A stretch of 64,000 nt of DNA. Origin: Xanthomonas sp. DAR 35659 (GTDB taxonomy: Bacteria > Pseudomonadota > Gammaproteobacteria > Xanthomonadales > Xanthomonadaceae). Shown one piece after another: positions 46,725 to 57,297 of the stretch. The stretch lies in NCBI RefSeq assembly GCF_041242975.1, contig NZ_CP162488.1:4268001-4332000 (forward strand). Direction: 5' to 3'. How positions within the stretch are numbered: the first letter of the stretch is position 1; every line of letters begins with the position of its first letter. A program made the position numbers and the translations under genes. The notes under the pieces are model-generated. The model was given only the letters and a program-made list of their open reading frames with translations. It made no database searches and was not told the DNA's origin.

Positions 46725-47366
46725 TCAACCGCGCGCGGCGACTTCGGCGACCGCGCCGGCGCGCCATTCGCGCATCGCCGGCAGCGCCTCCAACGCGGTC
46801 AGGTAGGCCGCGGCCTCCGCCGGCACCTCCACCCCATATCCGGCGAAGCGCACCGCAATGGGCGCGAACATCGCATCGACGATGCCGAAGTCGCCGCACA
46901 GGAAGGCGCCGCCGGCGCCATGGGCGGCGCGCAGCGTGGCCCACAGCTGCACGATGCGCGCGATGTCGTCCTGCGCCTCGGCATCCCAATGGCGCCCGTC
47001 GGGCCGGCGACAGGCCTGCATCGGCAACTGCCGGCGCAGGGCGGCGAACCCCGCATGCATTTCGCAGGCCGCCGCACGCGCCTGCGCCCGCGCCTCCGGC
47101 GCCGCCGGCCAACCACGCCCGTCCAACCAGCGCTCGTTGGCGTATTCGCAGATCGCCAGGGAATCCCAGACCTGCAGGTCGCCATCCCACAGCACCGGCA
47201 CCCGCCCGGTCGGCGAGTACGCGCCGATGCGTTCGGCGAACTCGGGCGTGTTCAGCGGCAGCGCCAGTTCCTCGAACGGCACCGCGAAGTGCCGCAGCAG
47301 CAGCCACGGCCGCAGCGACCAGGAAGACAGGTTCTTGTCGCCGATGACCAGACGGGGAAGCGGCAT
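46725..47366 (-). CDS. Glutathione S-transferase family protein
   Basis: A 213-residue cytosolic GST. The thioredoxin-like N-terminal domain has [16 protein letters not shown] at the glutathione site, the cis-proline loop [19 protein letters not shown] with the conserved 'DS' contacts, and the helical domain includes [20 protein letters not shown], the N-capping box of GSTs. The exact class and substrate cannot be assigned. It is divergent from glnS with 98 bp between. Confidence 0.9.
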   Translation of the reverse strand: MPLPRLVIGDKNLSSWSLRPWLLLRHFAVPFEELALPLNTPEFAERIGAYSPTGRVPVLWDGDLQVWDSLAICEYANERWLDGRGWPAAPEARAQARAAACEMHAGFAALRRQLPMQACRRPDGRHWDAEAQDDIARIVQLWATLRAAHGAGGAFLCGDFGIVDAMFAPIAVRFAGYGVEVPAEAAAYLTALEALPAMREWRAGAVAEVAARG

Positions 47367-47464
47367 GACGGATCTCGCGCTTGGACGGACCCGCAGCGTA
47401 CGCGGCGGGGCGGGCAGCGGCCAGCTCGGCTAAACTGGCTGTCTACCAATTTGCTGACGCGCGC

Positions 47465-49215
<1,751 letters not shown>

Positions 49216-49219
<4 letters not shown>

Positions 49220-49890
49220 GCACGGCGGTACCGCACGCGGCGACAGCGCGCGCGCTGTCGCATCCGCTGCTGCGGCTGGCGCTGATCGCCGCGATCCTGG
49301 CGCTGGCGCATTTCCACTGGCTGCCGTTCCCCTGGCGGATGCCGGCGGTCGGCGCGATCGGCCTGGGCCTGGTGTGGCTGGAAACGCGTTCGCTGCAGGC
49401 CTGCGGCCTGCGGCGGCGCTCGCCGCAGGCATGGCTGGGCTGGACGCTGCTGCTGGTCGCGCTGGTGGTGGGCCTGGTCGATCCATGGCTGGAACCGCTG
49501 ATCACCCAGCTCACCGGCAGCGCCACCGACTACAGCGGCTACGGCGCGCTGCGCGGCAATCTGCCGGCAGCCGCGAAGCTGATCGCCCTGGCCTGGCTCA
49601 GCGCCGCGATCGGCGAGGAACTGGTGTTCCGCGGCTTCCTGATGCACCAGCTGAGCGCGCTGCTGCGCGGCGTCCGCGGCGCCAACCTCATCGCCGCGCT
49701 GCTCGGCGGTGTCGCCTTCGGAGTGATGCACGCCGGCCAGGGTGTCTCCGGCATCGTGTTGACCGGGATCGTGGGCAGCCTGTTCGGCTATGTCTATCTG
49801 CGCTCGGGCCGTCACCTGTGGGCGATGATGCTGGCGCACGGGCTGATCGACAGCTGGGGCGTCACCAGCCTGTACCTGGGCTGGTACTGA
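49216..49890 (+). CDS. CPBP-family intramembrane metalloprotease
   Basis: A 224-residue membrane protein starting at GTG 49216 (GTGA overlap with glnS). The Abi/CPBP motif 1 is [15 protein letters not shown] (EExxxR), motif 2 is FGVMHAG and motif 3 is [12 protein letters not shown], supplying the glutamates and histidines of a membrane metalloprotease. About six hydrophobic segments are visible. In bacteria such proteins process peptides or prenylated proteins; the substrate is unknown. Confidence 0.9.
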
Positions 49891-49982
49891 GCGCCGGCGG
49901 ATCCGCCACGGGGCCGCGCCATGCGCGCCGTCGCCACGGCGGCGCCGATGCGGCGGCGACACCAACGGAAACGGGACACGGC

Positions 49983-50942
49983 ATGCGCGAGCGTTTGTGG
50001 GCGGGAGTGGGCAACGGCATGGCCGCCGGCGCGCTGTGGGGACTGGTGTTCCTGGCCCCGCAACTGCTGTCCGGGTTCTCGCCGCTGCAGTTGTCGGTGT
50101 CGCGCTACCTGGCCTACGGCGCGATCGCCGCGCTTGTGCTCGCGCCGCGCTGGCGCGCCGCCACCGGCGCACTCGGCGCCGCCGAATGGTGGGCGCTGCT
50201 GCGCCTGAGCCTGCTCGGCAACATCGTCTACTACGTGCTGCTGGGCAGCGCGGTGCAGTGGGCCGGCGGTGCCGCCACCGCGTTGATCATCGGCCTGCTG
50301 CCGGCGGCGGTCACCGTGATCGGCTCGCGCGCGGCCAGCGCGGTGCGGCTGCGCCGGCTGGCCGCGCCCTGCGCGCTGTGCGTGCTCGGGGTGGCGCTGG
50401 TCGCGGTGCAGACCCTGGCCGTCGCACGCCCGCACATCCCCGCCAGCGTCGGCCTGCGCGCGGCGGGACTGGCCTGCGCGGTTGGCGCGCTCGCGTGCTG
50501 GACCGCCTACTCGATCAAGAACGCGCGCTGGCTGCGGCGGCGCCCGGACCTGTCCGGCCGCGACTGGTCGCTGCTCACCGGCGTGGTCACCGGCGCGCTG
50601 GCCCTGGCGTTGGCGTTGCCGGCCTTCGCGCTGACCGGCAACGCGCATGCCGGCGCCGACTGGGCACGCTTCTGGGGGATGGCGCTGGTGCTGGCGCTGT
50701 TCGCCTCGGTGATCGGCAACGCCTGCTGGAACCGCGCCAGCCGACTGCTGCCGCTGACCCTGGTCGGGCAGATGATCGTGTTCGAGACGGTGTTCGCCTT
50801 GCTGTACGGCTTCCTGTGGGAACAGCGCTGGCCGACCGCGCTGGAACTGCTGGCGATCGCCTGCCTGCTCGGCGGCGTGCTGTGGTGCACGCTGGTGCAC
50901 GCGCAGAAGCCGCCGCCGGGGCGCGAAGCCAAGTCCGGTTAA
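49983..50942 (+). CDS. EamA/DMT-family transporter
   Basis: A 319-residue transporter of the drug/metabolite superfamily with ten predicted helices in two EamA repeats. Repeat one starts GAAAGALWGLVFLAP-like at NGMAAGALWGLVFLAPQLL; the last helix of each half ends in IGLLPAAVTVIG and VFETVFALLYGFLWEQRW, both family hallmarks (the 'E..fa.l.g.l...e' end). Substrate is unknown; amino acids, nucleosides or toxic metabolites are typical. Confidence 0.88.
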   Translation: MRERLWAGVGNGMAAGALWGLVFLAPQLLSGFSPLQLSVSRYLAYGAIAALVLAPRWRAATGALGAAEWWALLRLSLLGNIVYYVLLGSAVQWAGGAATALIIGLLPAAVTVIGSRAASAVRLRRLAAPCALCVLGVALVAVQTLAVARPHIPASVGLRAAGLACAVGALACWTAYSIKNARWLRRRPDLSGRDWSLLTGVVTGALALALALPAFALTGNAHAGADWARFWGMALVLALFASVIGNACWNRASRLLPLTLVGQMIVFETVFALLYGFLWEQRWPTALELLAIACLLGGVLWCTLVHAQKPPPGREAKSG

Positions 50943-50988
50943 GCCCCGCCGCCTAGACTGCGCATTTCCACCCCACGGAAATCGCGCC

Positions 50989-51366
50989 ATGCGCCTCGCC
51001 CTGCTCCAGCGCTGCACCGCGTTTGCCCTGACCGCCGCGCTCGCCGGCTGCGGCGCCAGCTCGACCGCCCCTTCCGACCGCACGTCCGGGTCGGCCTCCG
51101 CCACCGTGGCGACCACCGGCAAGTGCGATGCGCTCCCCGACCAGGCCTACGCCCTGCCGGCGGGGCGCTTCGACGAAACCGCCCAGCAATTGGCCCATGC
51201 CACCGGCTGCATGGTCGTGTACCGCGATCCCGCCCTTGCGCCACTGCAGGTCAAGGCAGTGAACGGGCGAATCAGCATCCGCCAGGCGCTGCATCAGGCG
51301 CTGGACGGCACTGCGCTGCGGATCGCGCAGGAGAACCCGGACACGCTGACCGTCGTACGCCGCTGA
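50989..51366 (+). CDS. Orphan STN-domain lipoprotein
   Basis: A 125-residue protein. MRLALLQRCTAFALTAALAGC gives a lipoprotein signal with lipobox LAGC. From about residue 50 the rest is one STN (secretin/TonB short N-terminal) domain: YALPAGRFDETAQQLAHATG, CMVVYRDPALAPLQVKAVNG, RISIRQALHQALDGTALRIA and TLTVVRR. STN domains normally precede a TonB receptor or secretin, where they meet FecR-type anti-sigma factors or seed a pore. Here it is alone and lipid-anchored. Partner unknown. Confidence 0.8.
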   Translation: MRLALLQRCTAFALTAALAGCGASSTAPSDRTSGSASATVATTGKCDALPDQAYALPAGRFDETAQQLAHATGCMVVYRDPALAPLQVKAVNGRISIRQALHQALDGTALRIAQENPDTLTVVRR

Positions 51367-51425
51367 CCCGGCGGCGGCGTGGTGGATTGCTACCATGGCC
51401 GCAGTCCACCGCACGGAAGGTCGCC

Positions 51426-51827
51426 ATGCCCCGCCATCTCGCGTCGTTGCTGTGTTCCCTGTGCCTGGTCGCCGGCATGCTGCTGTCCAGCGCCTGCGCG
51501 CGCAGCGAAACCGCCAAGCCGGCGGTACCGGCAGCGGCCGCGGCCGCGCCGGGCCTGCCAGTGAAGGTCGATACCAGTTGCCGCACCGATGCCGATTGCA
51601 CGGTCAAGAACGTCGGCAACTGTTGTGGCGCGATGCCGGCCTGCGTCAACCGCGATAGCCCCACCGACCCGCAGGGCGTGATGGCGCAATGCCAGGCCAG
51701 CGGCCGCATGAGCGTGTGCGGCTCGCGCGCGATCGCCGGCTGCCAGTGCGTGGCCGGACAGTGCACCGCGCAGGGCGCCCAAGCCGATACACTGCGCGCC
51801 CCCACGCCTGCCGAACCCGTCCGCTGA
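51426..51827 (+). CDS. Cysteine-rich lipoprotein of unknown function
   Basis: A 133-residue lipoprotein: LLCSLCLVAGMLLSSAC ends with lipobox SSAC, followed by an Ala/Pro linker. The mature domain has nine or ten cysteines in DTSCRTDADCTVKNVGNCCG, MPACVNRD, MAQC, SVCGSR and IAGCQCVAGQCT, suggesting several disulfides as in eight-cysteine eukaryote-like domains. Its stop overlaps the ATG of the deaminase gene by one base. Confidence 0.75.
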   Translation: MPRHLASLLCSLCLVAGMLLSSACARSETAKPAVPAAAAAAPGLPVKVDTSCRTDADCTVKNVGNCCGAMPACVNRDSPTDPQGVMAQCQASGRMSVCGSRAIAGCQCVAGQCTAQGAQADTLRAPTPAEPVR

Positions 51828-52387
51828 TGCTCTACGCACAAGTCCACCTCACCCTGCCCGCCTGGATCCACGAGGCGGTCGATCCGCAGGCGGTCCACGC
51901 CAGCGACGCCGACAAGGTCGCGCTGGCGGTGGAACTGTCGCGCCTGAACGTGGAGGCGGGCAGCGGCGGGCCGTTCGGTGCCGCCGTGTTCGGCCCGGAC
52001 CACCGCATCATCGCGGTCGGCGTGAACCGGGTGGTGCCGCAGACCACCTCGCTGGCGCATGCCGAGAACATGGCCTACATGCTGGCCCAGCAGCGCCTGC
52101 AGACCCCGCGCCTGAACGCGGTGCTGTCGCCGGTGACCCTGGCCACTTCCTCGCAGCCGTGCTGCCAGTGCTACGGCGCGACCATCTGGGCCGGCATCGA
52201 CCGCCTGCTGATCGGCGCCAGCGCCGAGGACGTGATGGCGCTGACCCCATTCGACGAAGGCCCGCTGCCGGCGGACTGGGTCGGCGAACTGCAGCGCCGC
52301 GGCATCGAGGTGGTGCAGGGCCTGCATCGCGACGCCGCCCGCGCGGTGCTGCGTCGCTACGGCGAGCTCGACAGCCCCCGCTACTGA
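51827..52387 (+). CDS. Nucleoside/nucleobase deaminase (CDA fold)
   Basis: A 186-residue zinc deaminase of the cytidine/guanine deaminase superfamily. The zinc and proton-shuttle motif is HAE (His78, Glu80) in SLAHAENMAYMLAQ; the PCxxC part is Cys112 and Cys115 in SSQPCCQCYGATIWAGIDR. GGPFGAAVFG earlier is the substrate strand typical of guanine deaminases (GuaD). Guanine is a reasonable guess as substrate. Confidence 0.88.
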   Translation: MLYAQVHLTLPAWIHEAVDPQAVHASDADKVALAVELSRLNVEAGSGGPFGAAVFGPDHRIIAVGVNRVVPQTTSLAHAENMAYMLAQQRLQTPRLNAVLSPVTLATSSQPCCQCYGATIWAGIDRLLIGASAEDVMALTPFDEGPLPADWVGELQRRGIEVVQGLHRDAARAVLRRYGELDSPRY

Positions 52388-52412
52388 CCGCCGTCCGGCG
52401 AAGGCCTCCTCC

Positions 52413-53462
52413 ATGTCCTCCCTGAACGGCCTGCTGTGCTATTGCCGGCAAGGCTTCGAGCCCGAGCTGGCGGCCGAGCTCAAGGACCGCGCCGCGCGCG
52501 CCGAACTGCCTGCCTATGCGCGCACCGAGCGCAACAGCGGCTACGCGCTGCTGCTGTGCGAGGAGGCGTTGCCGCCGCGCGCGCTGCCCTGGCGCGGCCT
52601 GATCTTCGCGCGGCAGAAACTGCGCCTGCTTGCCGAACTGCGCGACCTGGATCCGGCCGACCGCATCGGTCCGATGCTGCAGGCGCTGGCCGGCCGCGGC
52701 CGCTTCGGCGATCTGTGGGTCGAGCACCCCGATTCGGACGAAGGCAAGCAGCTGTCCGGTCTGGCGCGCAGCTTCGGCAATGCGCTGCGCCCGGCGCTGC
52801 GCAAGGCCGGGCTGCTCAGCGACAAGCCGCAAGCGGCGCTGCCGCGCCTGCACGTGTGCTTCCTGGCCGGCACCCACGCCTTGCTGGCGATCGCCGACAG
52901 CGACGACAGCGCGCCGTGGCCGCTGGGCATCCCGCGGCTGAAACTGCTGTCCGACGCGCCATCGCGCTCGGCGTTGAAGCTGGAGGAAGCACTGCTGGCG
53001 CTGCTGGCGCCGGACGAGCGCGAGGCACTGCTCAAGCCCGGCATGCGCGCCGCCGACCTGGGCGCCGCACCCGGGGGCTGGACCTGGGTGCTGACCCGCC
53101 AGCACCTGCACGTGACCAGCGTGGACAACGGCCCCCTGCGCCAGCACGTGCTCGACAGCGGCCTGGTCGAGCACCTGCGCGCCGACGGCTTCCACTGGAA
53201 GCCGCCGCAGCCGCTGGACTGGATGGTCTGCGACATGGTCGAACAGCCGCGCCGCGTGGCCGAGCGCATGGGCACCTGGTTCCGCGAGGGCTGGTGCCGG
53301 CATGCGATCTTCAATCTCAAACTGCCGATGAAGAAGCGTTGGGACGAGACCCAGTTGTGCCTGGACCTGTTCGCCGAACGCGCCGAGCGTCCGCTGCAGA
53401 TCCGCGCCAAGCAGCTGTACCACGACCGCGAAGAGATCACCGTGCTGGCGATGTCGGCCTGA
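52413..53462 (+). CDS. rlmM: 23S rRNA 2'-O-ribose methyltransferase RlmM
   Basis: A 349-residue enzyme methylating the 2'-O of C2498 (E. coli numbering) in 23S rRNA. An N-terminal THUMP-like part (LLCYCRQGFEPELAAELKDR) leads to a RrmJ-like methyltransferase: SAM site RAADLGAAPGGWTWVLTRQH and the K-D-K-E catalytic set, with the lysine likely in SRSALKLEEA, the aspartate in DWMVCDMVEQP, a lysine in FNLKLPMKKRWDE and a glutamate near the end. Length is normal. A REP pair lies beyond the stop. Confidence 0.93.
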   Translation: MSSLNGLLCYCRQGFEPELAAELKDRAARAELPAYARTERNSGYALLLCEEALPPRALPWRGLIFARQKLRLLAELRDLDPADRIGPMLQALAGRGRFGDLWVEHPDSDEGKQLSGLARSFGNALRPALRKAGLLSDKPQAALPRLHVCFLAGTHALLAIADSDDSAPWPLGIPRLKLLSDAPSRSALKLEEALLALLAPDEREALLKPGMRAADLGAAPGGWTWVLTRQHLHVTSVDNGPLRQHVLDSGLVEHLRADGFHWKPPQPLDWMVCDMVEQPRRVAERMGTWFREGWCRHAIFNLKLPMKKRWDETQLCLDLFAERAERPLQIRAKQLYHDREEITVLAMSA

Positions 53463-53480
53463 GGGGCGCGCCACGCTGCC

Positions 53481-53554
53481 CCTGTGGGAGCGGCTTCAGC
53501 CGCGACAGCATCTCGCCGGACACATCCTGTCGCGGCTGAAGCCGCTCCTACAGG
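53481..53554. repeat. Inverted REP pair
   Basis: CCTGTGGGAGCGGCTTCAGC (from 53481 to 53508) and its inverse CCTGTCGCGGCTGAAGCCGC (53526-53554) face each other across 17 bp between convergent rlmM and Gfo/Idh genes. One copy has TGGGAG, the other the TAGGAG variant of this family. Confidence 0.9.
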
Positions 53555-53604
53555 AAGCGAAGCAGCCGCGAAAGAACCGCCAGGCATCGCACGACGCGCA
53601 TCCG

Positions 53605-54720
53605 CTACAGCACGATCCGCTTGCCGCCCTCGCGCGCCGAACGCTGGATCGCGTCGACCACGCGCATGTCGCGCAAGCCCTCCTCGCCCGGCACGCGCAG
53701 GGGCGTGCCCTCGAGAATCGCCAACGCGTCCTCGTCCATCTGCAGCGCCTGCTGGTGGCGCACCTTCGCGTCGAACACGCGCCCGTCGCTGGCGCTGCCG
53801 CGGATGCCGTCGTAGCTCTGGAACGGCGCCAGTTCGTACCAGCCGCGCTCGCACTCGGCGCGTAGCCGGTTCATGGTGCGGCCGAAGCTGGTGGCGCACT
53901 CGGCGATCACCTCGTGCGGAAACTCCAGCTTGAACTGCATGTGCTCGTCGACCTCGTCGAACAGCGCCGGGCGCTCGGTGCTGCGGGTGGCGCTGACCGC
54001 CAGCGGCTCGGCGCCGGTGGTGTAGCGCGCCGCGTTGAGCGCGTACACGCCCATGTCGTACATCGCGCCGCCGCCGAACTGCGCGCGCAGCCGCCACGGC
54101 CGCTGCGCCGGATCGGTGTCGTGGTAGCCGTTGTAGCCGGCCTCGGCGCGCACCGTGCGCATCGCCCCGAACGGGCGCTCGCCGGCCAGGGCGATGATCC
54201 GCCGCGTGTTCGGCTCGTGCTGCATCCGATAGCCGATGCTCAACCGCACCTTGTTGCGCGCGCAGGCGGCGATCATCGATTGCGCCTCGTCGGCATGCAT
54301 CGCCATCGGTTTCTCGCACCACACGTGCTTGCCGGCGGCCGCGGCGCGGATGCTCAGCGGCGCATGCAGCGAGGTGGGCGTGACCACGTAGACCACGTCG
54401 ATGTCCGGGTTGTCGGCGATACGCTCCAGCTCGTCGTAGCCGTACACGTTGCGATCGGGAATGCGGTAGCGCGCCTGCCACTGCGGAATCTTGTGCGGGG
54501 AGCCGGTCACGATGCCGGCCAGCCGGCAGTGCCTGGTCAGCGCCAGCCCCGGCGCCAGGCGCTCGCTGGCATAGCTGCCCAATCCGACCAGAGCCACCCC
54601 AAGCGGTTTCTTCGGCTTGCCGCGCGGGGCCGCCAACAGCGGCGATCCCAACAGGCCGGCGCCCGCCGCAGACACTCCGGCGAGCAGCAAACGGCGACGA
54701 TTCGGCGATGACAGCGACAT
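53605..54720 (-). CDS. Gfo/Idh/MocA-family oxidoreductase with Tat signal
   Basis: A 371-residue NAD(P)-dependent oxidoreductase resembling glucose-fructose oxidoreductase. The N terminus NRRRLLLAGVSAAGAGLL carries a twin-arginine signal, so the folded, cofactor-loaded enzyme is exported to the periplasm. The Rossmann loop is GVALVGLGSYASERLAPGL, the catalytic lysine is in GKHVWCEKPMAMHADEA, and GGGAMYDMGVYALNAARY is the substrate-side EKP-family segment. Sugar substrate unknown. It is divergent from an unrecognised gene across 397 bp. Confidence 0.9.
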   Translation of the reverse strand: MSLSSPNRRRLLLAGVSAAGAGLLGSPLLAAPRGKPKKPLGVALVGLGSYASERLAPGLALTRHCRLAGIVTGSPHKIPQWQARYRIPDRNVYGYDELERIADNPDIDVVYVVTPTSLHAPLSIRAAAAGKHVWCEKPMAMHADEAQSMIAACARNKVRLSIGYRMQHEPNTRRIIALAGERPFGAMRTVRAEAGYNGYHDTDPAQRPWRLRAQFGGGAMYDMGVYALNAARYTTGAEPLAVSATRSTERPALFDEVDEHMQFKLEFPHEVIAECATSFGRTMNRLRAECERGWYELAPFQSYDGIRGSASDGRVFDAKVRHQQALQMDEDALAILEGTPLRVPGEEGLRDMRVVDAIQRSAREGGKRIVL

Positions 54721-55117
54721 GCGGATCTCCCTGGCGGCCGGACACGGACCGCCCGACCTTAACGCATCCCGCGTGCGCCGTTGTGAGCGCTATCCCGGCC
54801 GCACCGGCGCTCCGGCACACTGCCTGGCCGTGCATCGCGCCGATCGCTCCATGCAGGACCGCGGCGCGATCGAGACCTTCCGCAGCGATCGCCCCGGACG
54901 CGAAACCGGCCGCCCAGGCATGGCATCGCCTTCCAGATAGCGCGCCATGCGTGCCAGCGCGCCCCCTTGCCTGTGTCGACGAGCCGCGCACGCACGGTGC
55001 AGGATTCGATGCGCCGCCCAAGGCCCTACAATGCCGATGGGATGCGCATCGCATCGCGGTCTCAGCCCGCGCAATCGGCATCGGGCATCCTGCCTGCACT
55101 GACTGGAGACCGCACAC
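54721..55117. other. Intergenic region, oxidoreductase to unknown gene
   Basis: These 397 bases separate two divergent genes. A TACAAT hexamer at 55027-55032 could be the -10 of the plus-strand gene; no good -35 is seen. Short arginine-rich frames on both strands look accidental. No repeat or RNA recognised. Confidence 0.45.
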
Positions 55118-55840
55118 ATGCAGCCGATCGAACTGAAGGACCCGGCCGGCTTCGCCGACGAGTTCCTGCGCCTGACCCTGTTGCAGGGCTTCCAGTCGCT
55201 GACCAAGCGCGACCTGGAGTTGCTGATCTTCGTGTTGCTGGAACGCGATGGCGCGATCTCGCGCAGCGACTCCAACAACGCGGTGGCGCTGCGCCTGCGC
55301 GTGACCCCGGCCAAGGTGAAGGGCCTGCGCCGCGACGGCTACGCGCGCTGGCGCGCGCTGGTGCCCGAGGACGGCGACGCGGCGCTGGAGCGCATCGTGG
55401 CCACCGTGCTGACCGAGGACAACCTGCGCGCCGGGGCCAAGCACGTCAGCGAACGCAGCAAGAAGGACGGCTTCCTGGCCATCCGCATCGAGCATCCGGA
55501 CGACCAGCAGCGCTTCGAGCAGGCCATCGTCGAGGTCGGCGCGATGCCGGTGTACGAGCGCAACCGCGACGTGGTCGCGGTGCGCTTCGACACCCTGCTG
55601 AAGATCGCCGAGCGCTGGGGCTACCTGCAGCCGGAGCCGGAAAAGGTGGCCCGCGAACTGGAAAAGCTCACCCCGACCGCCGAGGAAGTGGCCGACCTGT
55701 TGAAGAAGGACGTCGGCAAGCTACGCTGGGAGGACGTGCGCCGCGCGCTCAACAGCCTCGGCGCCAAGGCCATCGCCAGCACCGCCGAGGGTGGGCTGAA
55801 GGGACTGCTAAAACTGGCGTTCCCGTTCATCCCCGGCTGA
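55118..55840 (+). CDS. Unrecognised protein with winged-helix-like N terminus
   Basis: A 240-residue soluble protein I cannot assign. Residues about 12-75 look like a DNA-binding helix-turn-helix: GFQSLTKRDLELLIFVLLER, then AVALRLRVTPAKVKGLRRDG, with the second as recognition helix. The middle part (EDNLRAGAKHVSERSKKDGF, AIRIEHPDDQQRFEQAIVEV, NRDVVAVRFDTLLKIAERWG) is a mixed alpha/beta domain, and a final hydrophobic helix LKGLLKLAFPFIPG could touch a membrane or partner. Neighbours give no clue. Similar short regulators are sometimes seen near mobile DNA, but that is speculation. Confidence 0.6.
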   Translation: MQPIELKDPAGFADEFLRLTLLQGFQSLTKRDLELLIFVLLERDGAISRSDSNNAVALRLRVTPAKVKGLRRDGYARWRALVPEDGDAALERIVATVLTEDNLRAGAKHVSERSKKDGFLAIRIEHPDDQQRFEQAIVEVGAMPVYERNRDVVAVRFDTLLKIAERWGYLQPEPEKVARELEKLTPTAEEVADLLKKDVGKLRWEDVRRALNSLGAKAIASTAEGGLKGLLKLAFPFIPG

Positions 55841-55876
55841 GCCCACCCTATCCCGTTTCCATCATCGGAGTCCGTC

Positions 55877-56281
55877 GTGTCCATGCAGCACCGTTTGTCC
55901 TTCCTCGCCGCCGGCCTGCTCGCCGCCGCCCTGGCCCCGGCCGCCGCGCAGAACCTGCAGGCCACCTCCAGCGCGGTCACCGAGCCGCTGCGCGACGTGC
56001 CCGCGCTGGTGCAGGCGCAGCCGCTGAGCAGCGGCGAGGTGACCCATCAGGTACGACTGGAGGTACCGCAGGGCGCCGCGCCGGTCACCGTGCGCACCAT
56101 CCAGCCCGACCGCGTCGCCGGCAACTACCGCATCGACTTCGATGCGATGGACAGCGATCACGACGGCTACATCAGCCGCAGCGAGGCGCAGGCCAACCCG
56201 TCGCTGGCCGACGAATTCGATGCGCTGGACACGAATCGCAGCGGGCGCCTCAGCCGCGCGCAACTGGCCGGCTGGCTGTAG
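55877..56281 (+). CDS. Exported EF-hand protein 1
   Basis: A 134-residue secreted calcium-binding-type protein. GTG 55877 is best spaced from CGGAG at 55866; ATG 55883 is an alternative. The signal ends PAAAQ. Two EF-hand loops are seen near the C terminus: DSDHDGYISRSE and DTNRSGRLSRAQ, each with Asp at 1, 3, and a terminal acidic or polar residue. Before them is PDRVAGNYRIDFDAMD, shared with the second EF-hand gene at 56740. Role unknown; perhaps calcium buffering or envelope signalling. Confidence 0.85.
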   Translation: MSMQHRLSFLAAGLLAAALAPAAAQNLQATSSAVTEPLRDVPALVQAQPLSSGEVTHQVRLEVPQGAAPVTVRTIQPDRVAGNYRIDFDAMDSDHDGYISRSEAQANPSLADEFDALDTNRSGRLSRAQLAGWL

Positions 56282-56739
56282 GGCACCTCTACCCCCCCCA
56301 GCATGTCGATGCATTTCGAGCCGCCGATGCGCCCACCCGGCGCCGAGGCGCTCGGGGTGTCCAGGCGCATTGGCGATGGGACTCGGTGGCGTTGAGACCG
56401 TGTTTCCCATGGATGCCTCGGCATCACGGCCACTTCGTTCTCCTGTCGCGGCTGAAGCCGCTCCTACAGGGGCACTGCGCGCGGTTGTAGGAGCGGCTTC
56501 AGCCGCGACAGGAAAACGACATGCCATCGGCACACGCAGCGTGCAGCTTCCGGACTGAAGTTGTTCGAGGCGCCCTGTGCCGCGGCACGCCGCGCGTGAG
56601 CTTCGCCAACCGCGCCGCCGCATTGGAAACGCTTGCTAAACAGCACCGGCGCGCGCGTGCGCAAGCCCGATTTTTTTAGTCCCGATTAATTCGATCGGGC
56701 CTATGTTCTTGACTCCTTCCCAGCAACAGGAGTCGCGCC
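56282..56739. other. Intergenic region between the two EF-hand genes
   Basis: These 458 bases contain an inverted REP pair (56442-56512) and otherwise no gene I can support. Just before the second EF-hand gene, TTTTTTAGTCCCGATTAATT at 56671-56690 is unusually A+T rich and may hold its promoter. Confidence 0.5.
56442..56512. repeat. Inverted REP pair
   Basis: CCTGTCGCGGCTGAAGCCGC (56442-56470) and TGTAGGAGCGGCTTCAGCCG (56486-56512) are inverted copies about 15 bp apart, in the same family as those at 14392 and 53481 and the one split by the IS110 element. Confidence 0.9.
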
Positions 56740-57060
56740 ATGAACCGCAACGTTCCTCGTCTCGTCCCGTTCGCATTGGCCTTGCTCGCCGCACCGGCGC
56801 TGGCGATGGCGCAGTCCGCGCCGGATGCCGTGACCCTGCATCAGAACGGGCAGATCGTCCATGTCACCTCGGTCGAGCCGGACTCGATCGTCGGCGGCTA
56901 CCGCATCGATTTCGCCAAGCTCGACCGCAACCATGACGGCTACATCAGCCGCGCCGAGGCCAAGGCCGATCCGACGCTGTACGCCGAATTCGATGCGGTC
57001 GACGTGCACCACCACGGCCGCCTGAGCAAGACCGATCTGCAAGGCTGGATGTCGACGTGA
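56740..57060 (+). CDS. Exported EF-hand protein 2
   Basis: A 106-residue secreted relative of the protein at 55877. Signal peptide FALALLAAPALAMAQS; then VEPDSIVGGYRIDFAKLD followed by EF-hand loop DRNHDGYISRAE and a weaker second loop DVHHHGRLSKTD in which acidic ligands are replaced by His. So one good and one doubtful calcium site. Good ribosome site CAGGAG before ATG. A likely terminator follows. Confidence 0.85.
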   Translation: MNRNVPRLVPFALALLAAPALAMAQSAPDAVTLHQNGQIVHVTSVEPDSIVGGYRIDFAKLDRNHDGYISRAEAKADPTLYAEFDAVDVHHHGRLSKTDLQGWMST

Positions 57061-57105
57061 CGCGTCGCACGCGTCCGCCCATCCGCGTCCTTTCACCCCC
57101 ATGCG

Positions 57106-57146
57106 CCGCCTGCGGCCTCTCCGCCGCGGGCGGCGCGATTGTTTTC
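57106..57146 (+). terminator. Probable terminator after EF-hand gene 2
   Basis: CCGCCTGCGG and CCGCGGGCGG form a 10-bp stem with one wobble around an 8-base loop; a T-rich run ATTGTTTTCT follows. About 45 bp beyond the stop codon. Confidence 0.55.
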
Positions 57147-57297
57147 TGAAGCAGCAGCACCGCGGACACCGGCAACGCGACAACCGGAGCGTCGCGCACC
57201 GCTTCATCGCATCTGCCACCGCCGGCCGCACCGATCGCCGCGCCACGCGTGTCATCCGCGCTCCGCCGCCGGCCTTCGCCCGCTGCGCTGACGCCTG

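Noticed and set aside
52541..55495. 984-codon minus-strand frame across rlmM and the oxidoreductase
   Set aside because: It overlaps three supported genes in other frames and crosses a REP pair; no domain is seen.
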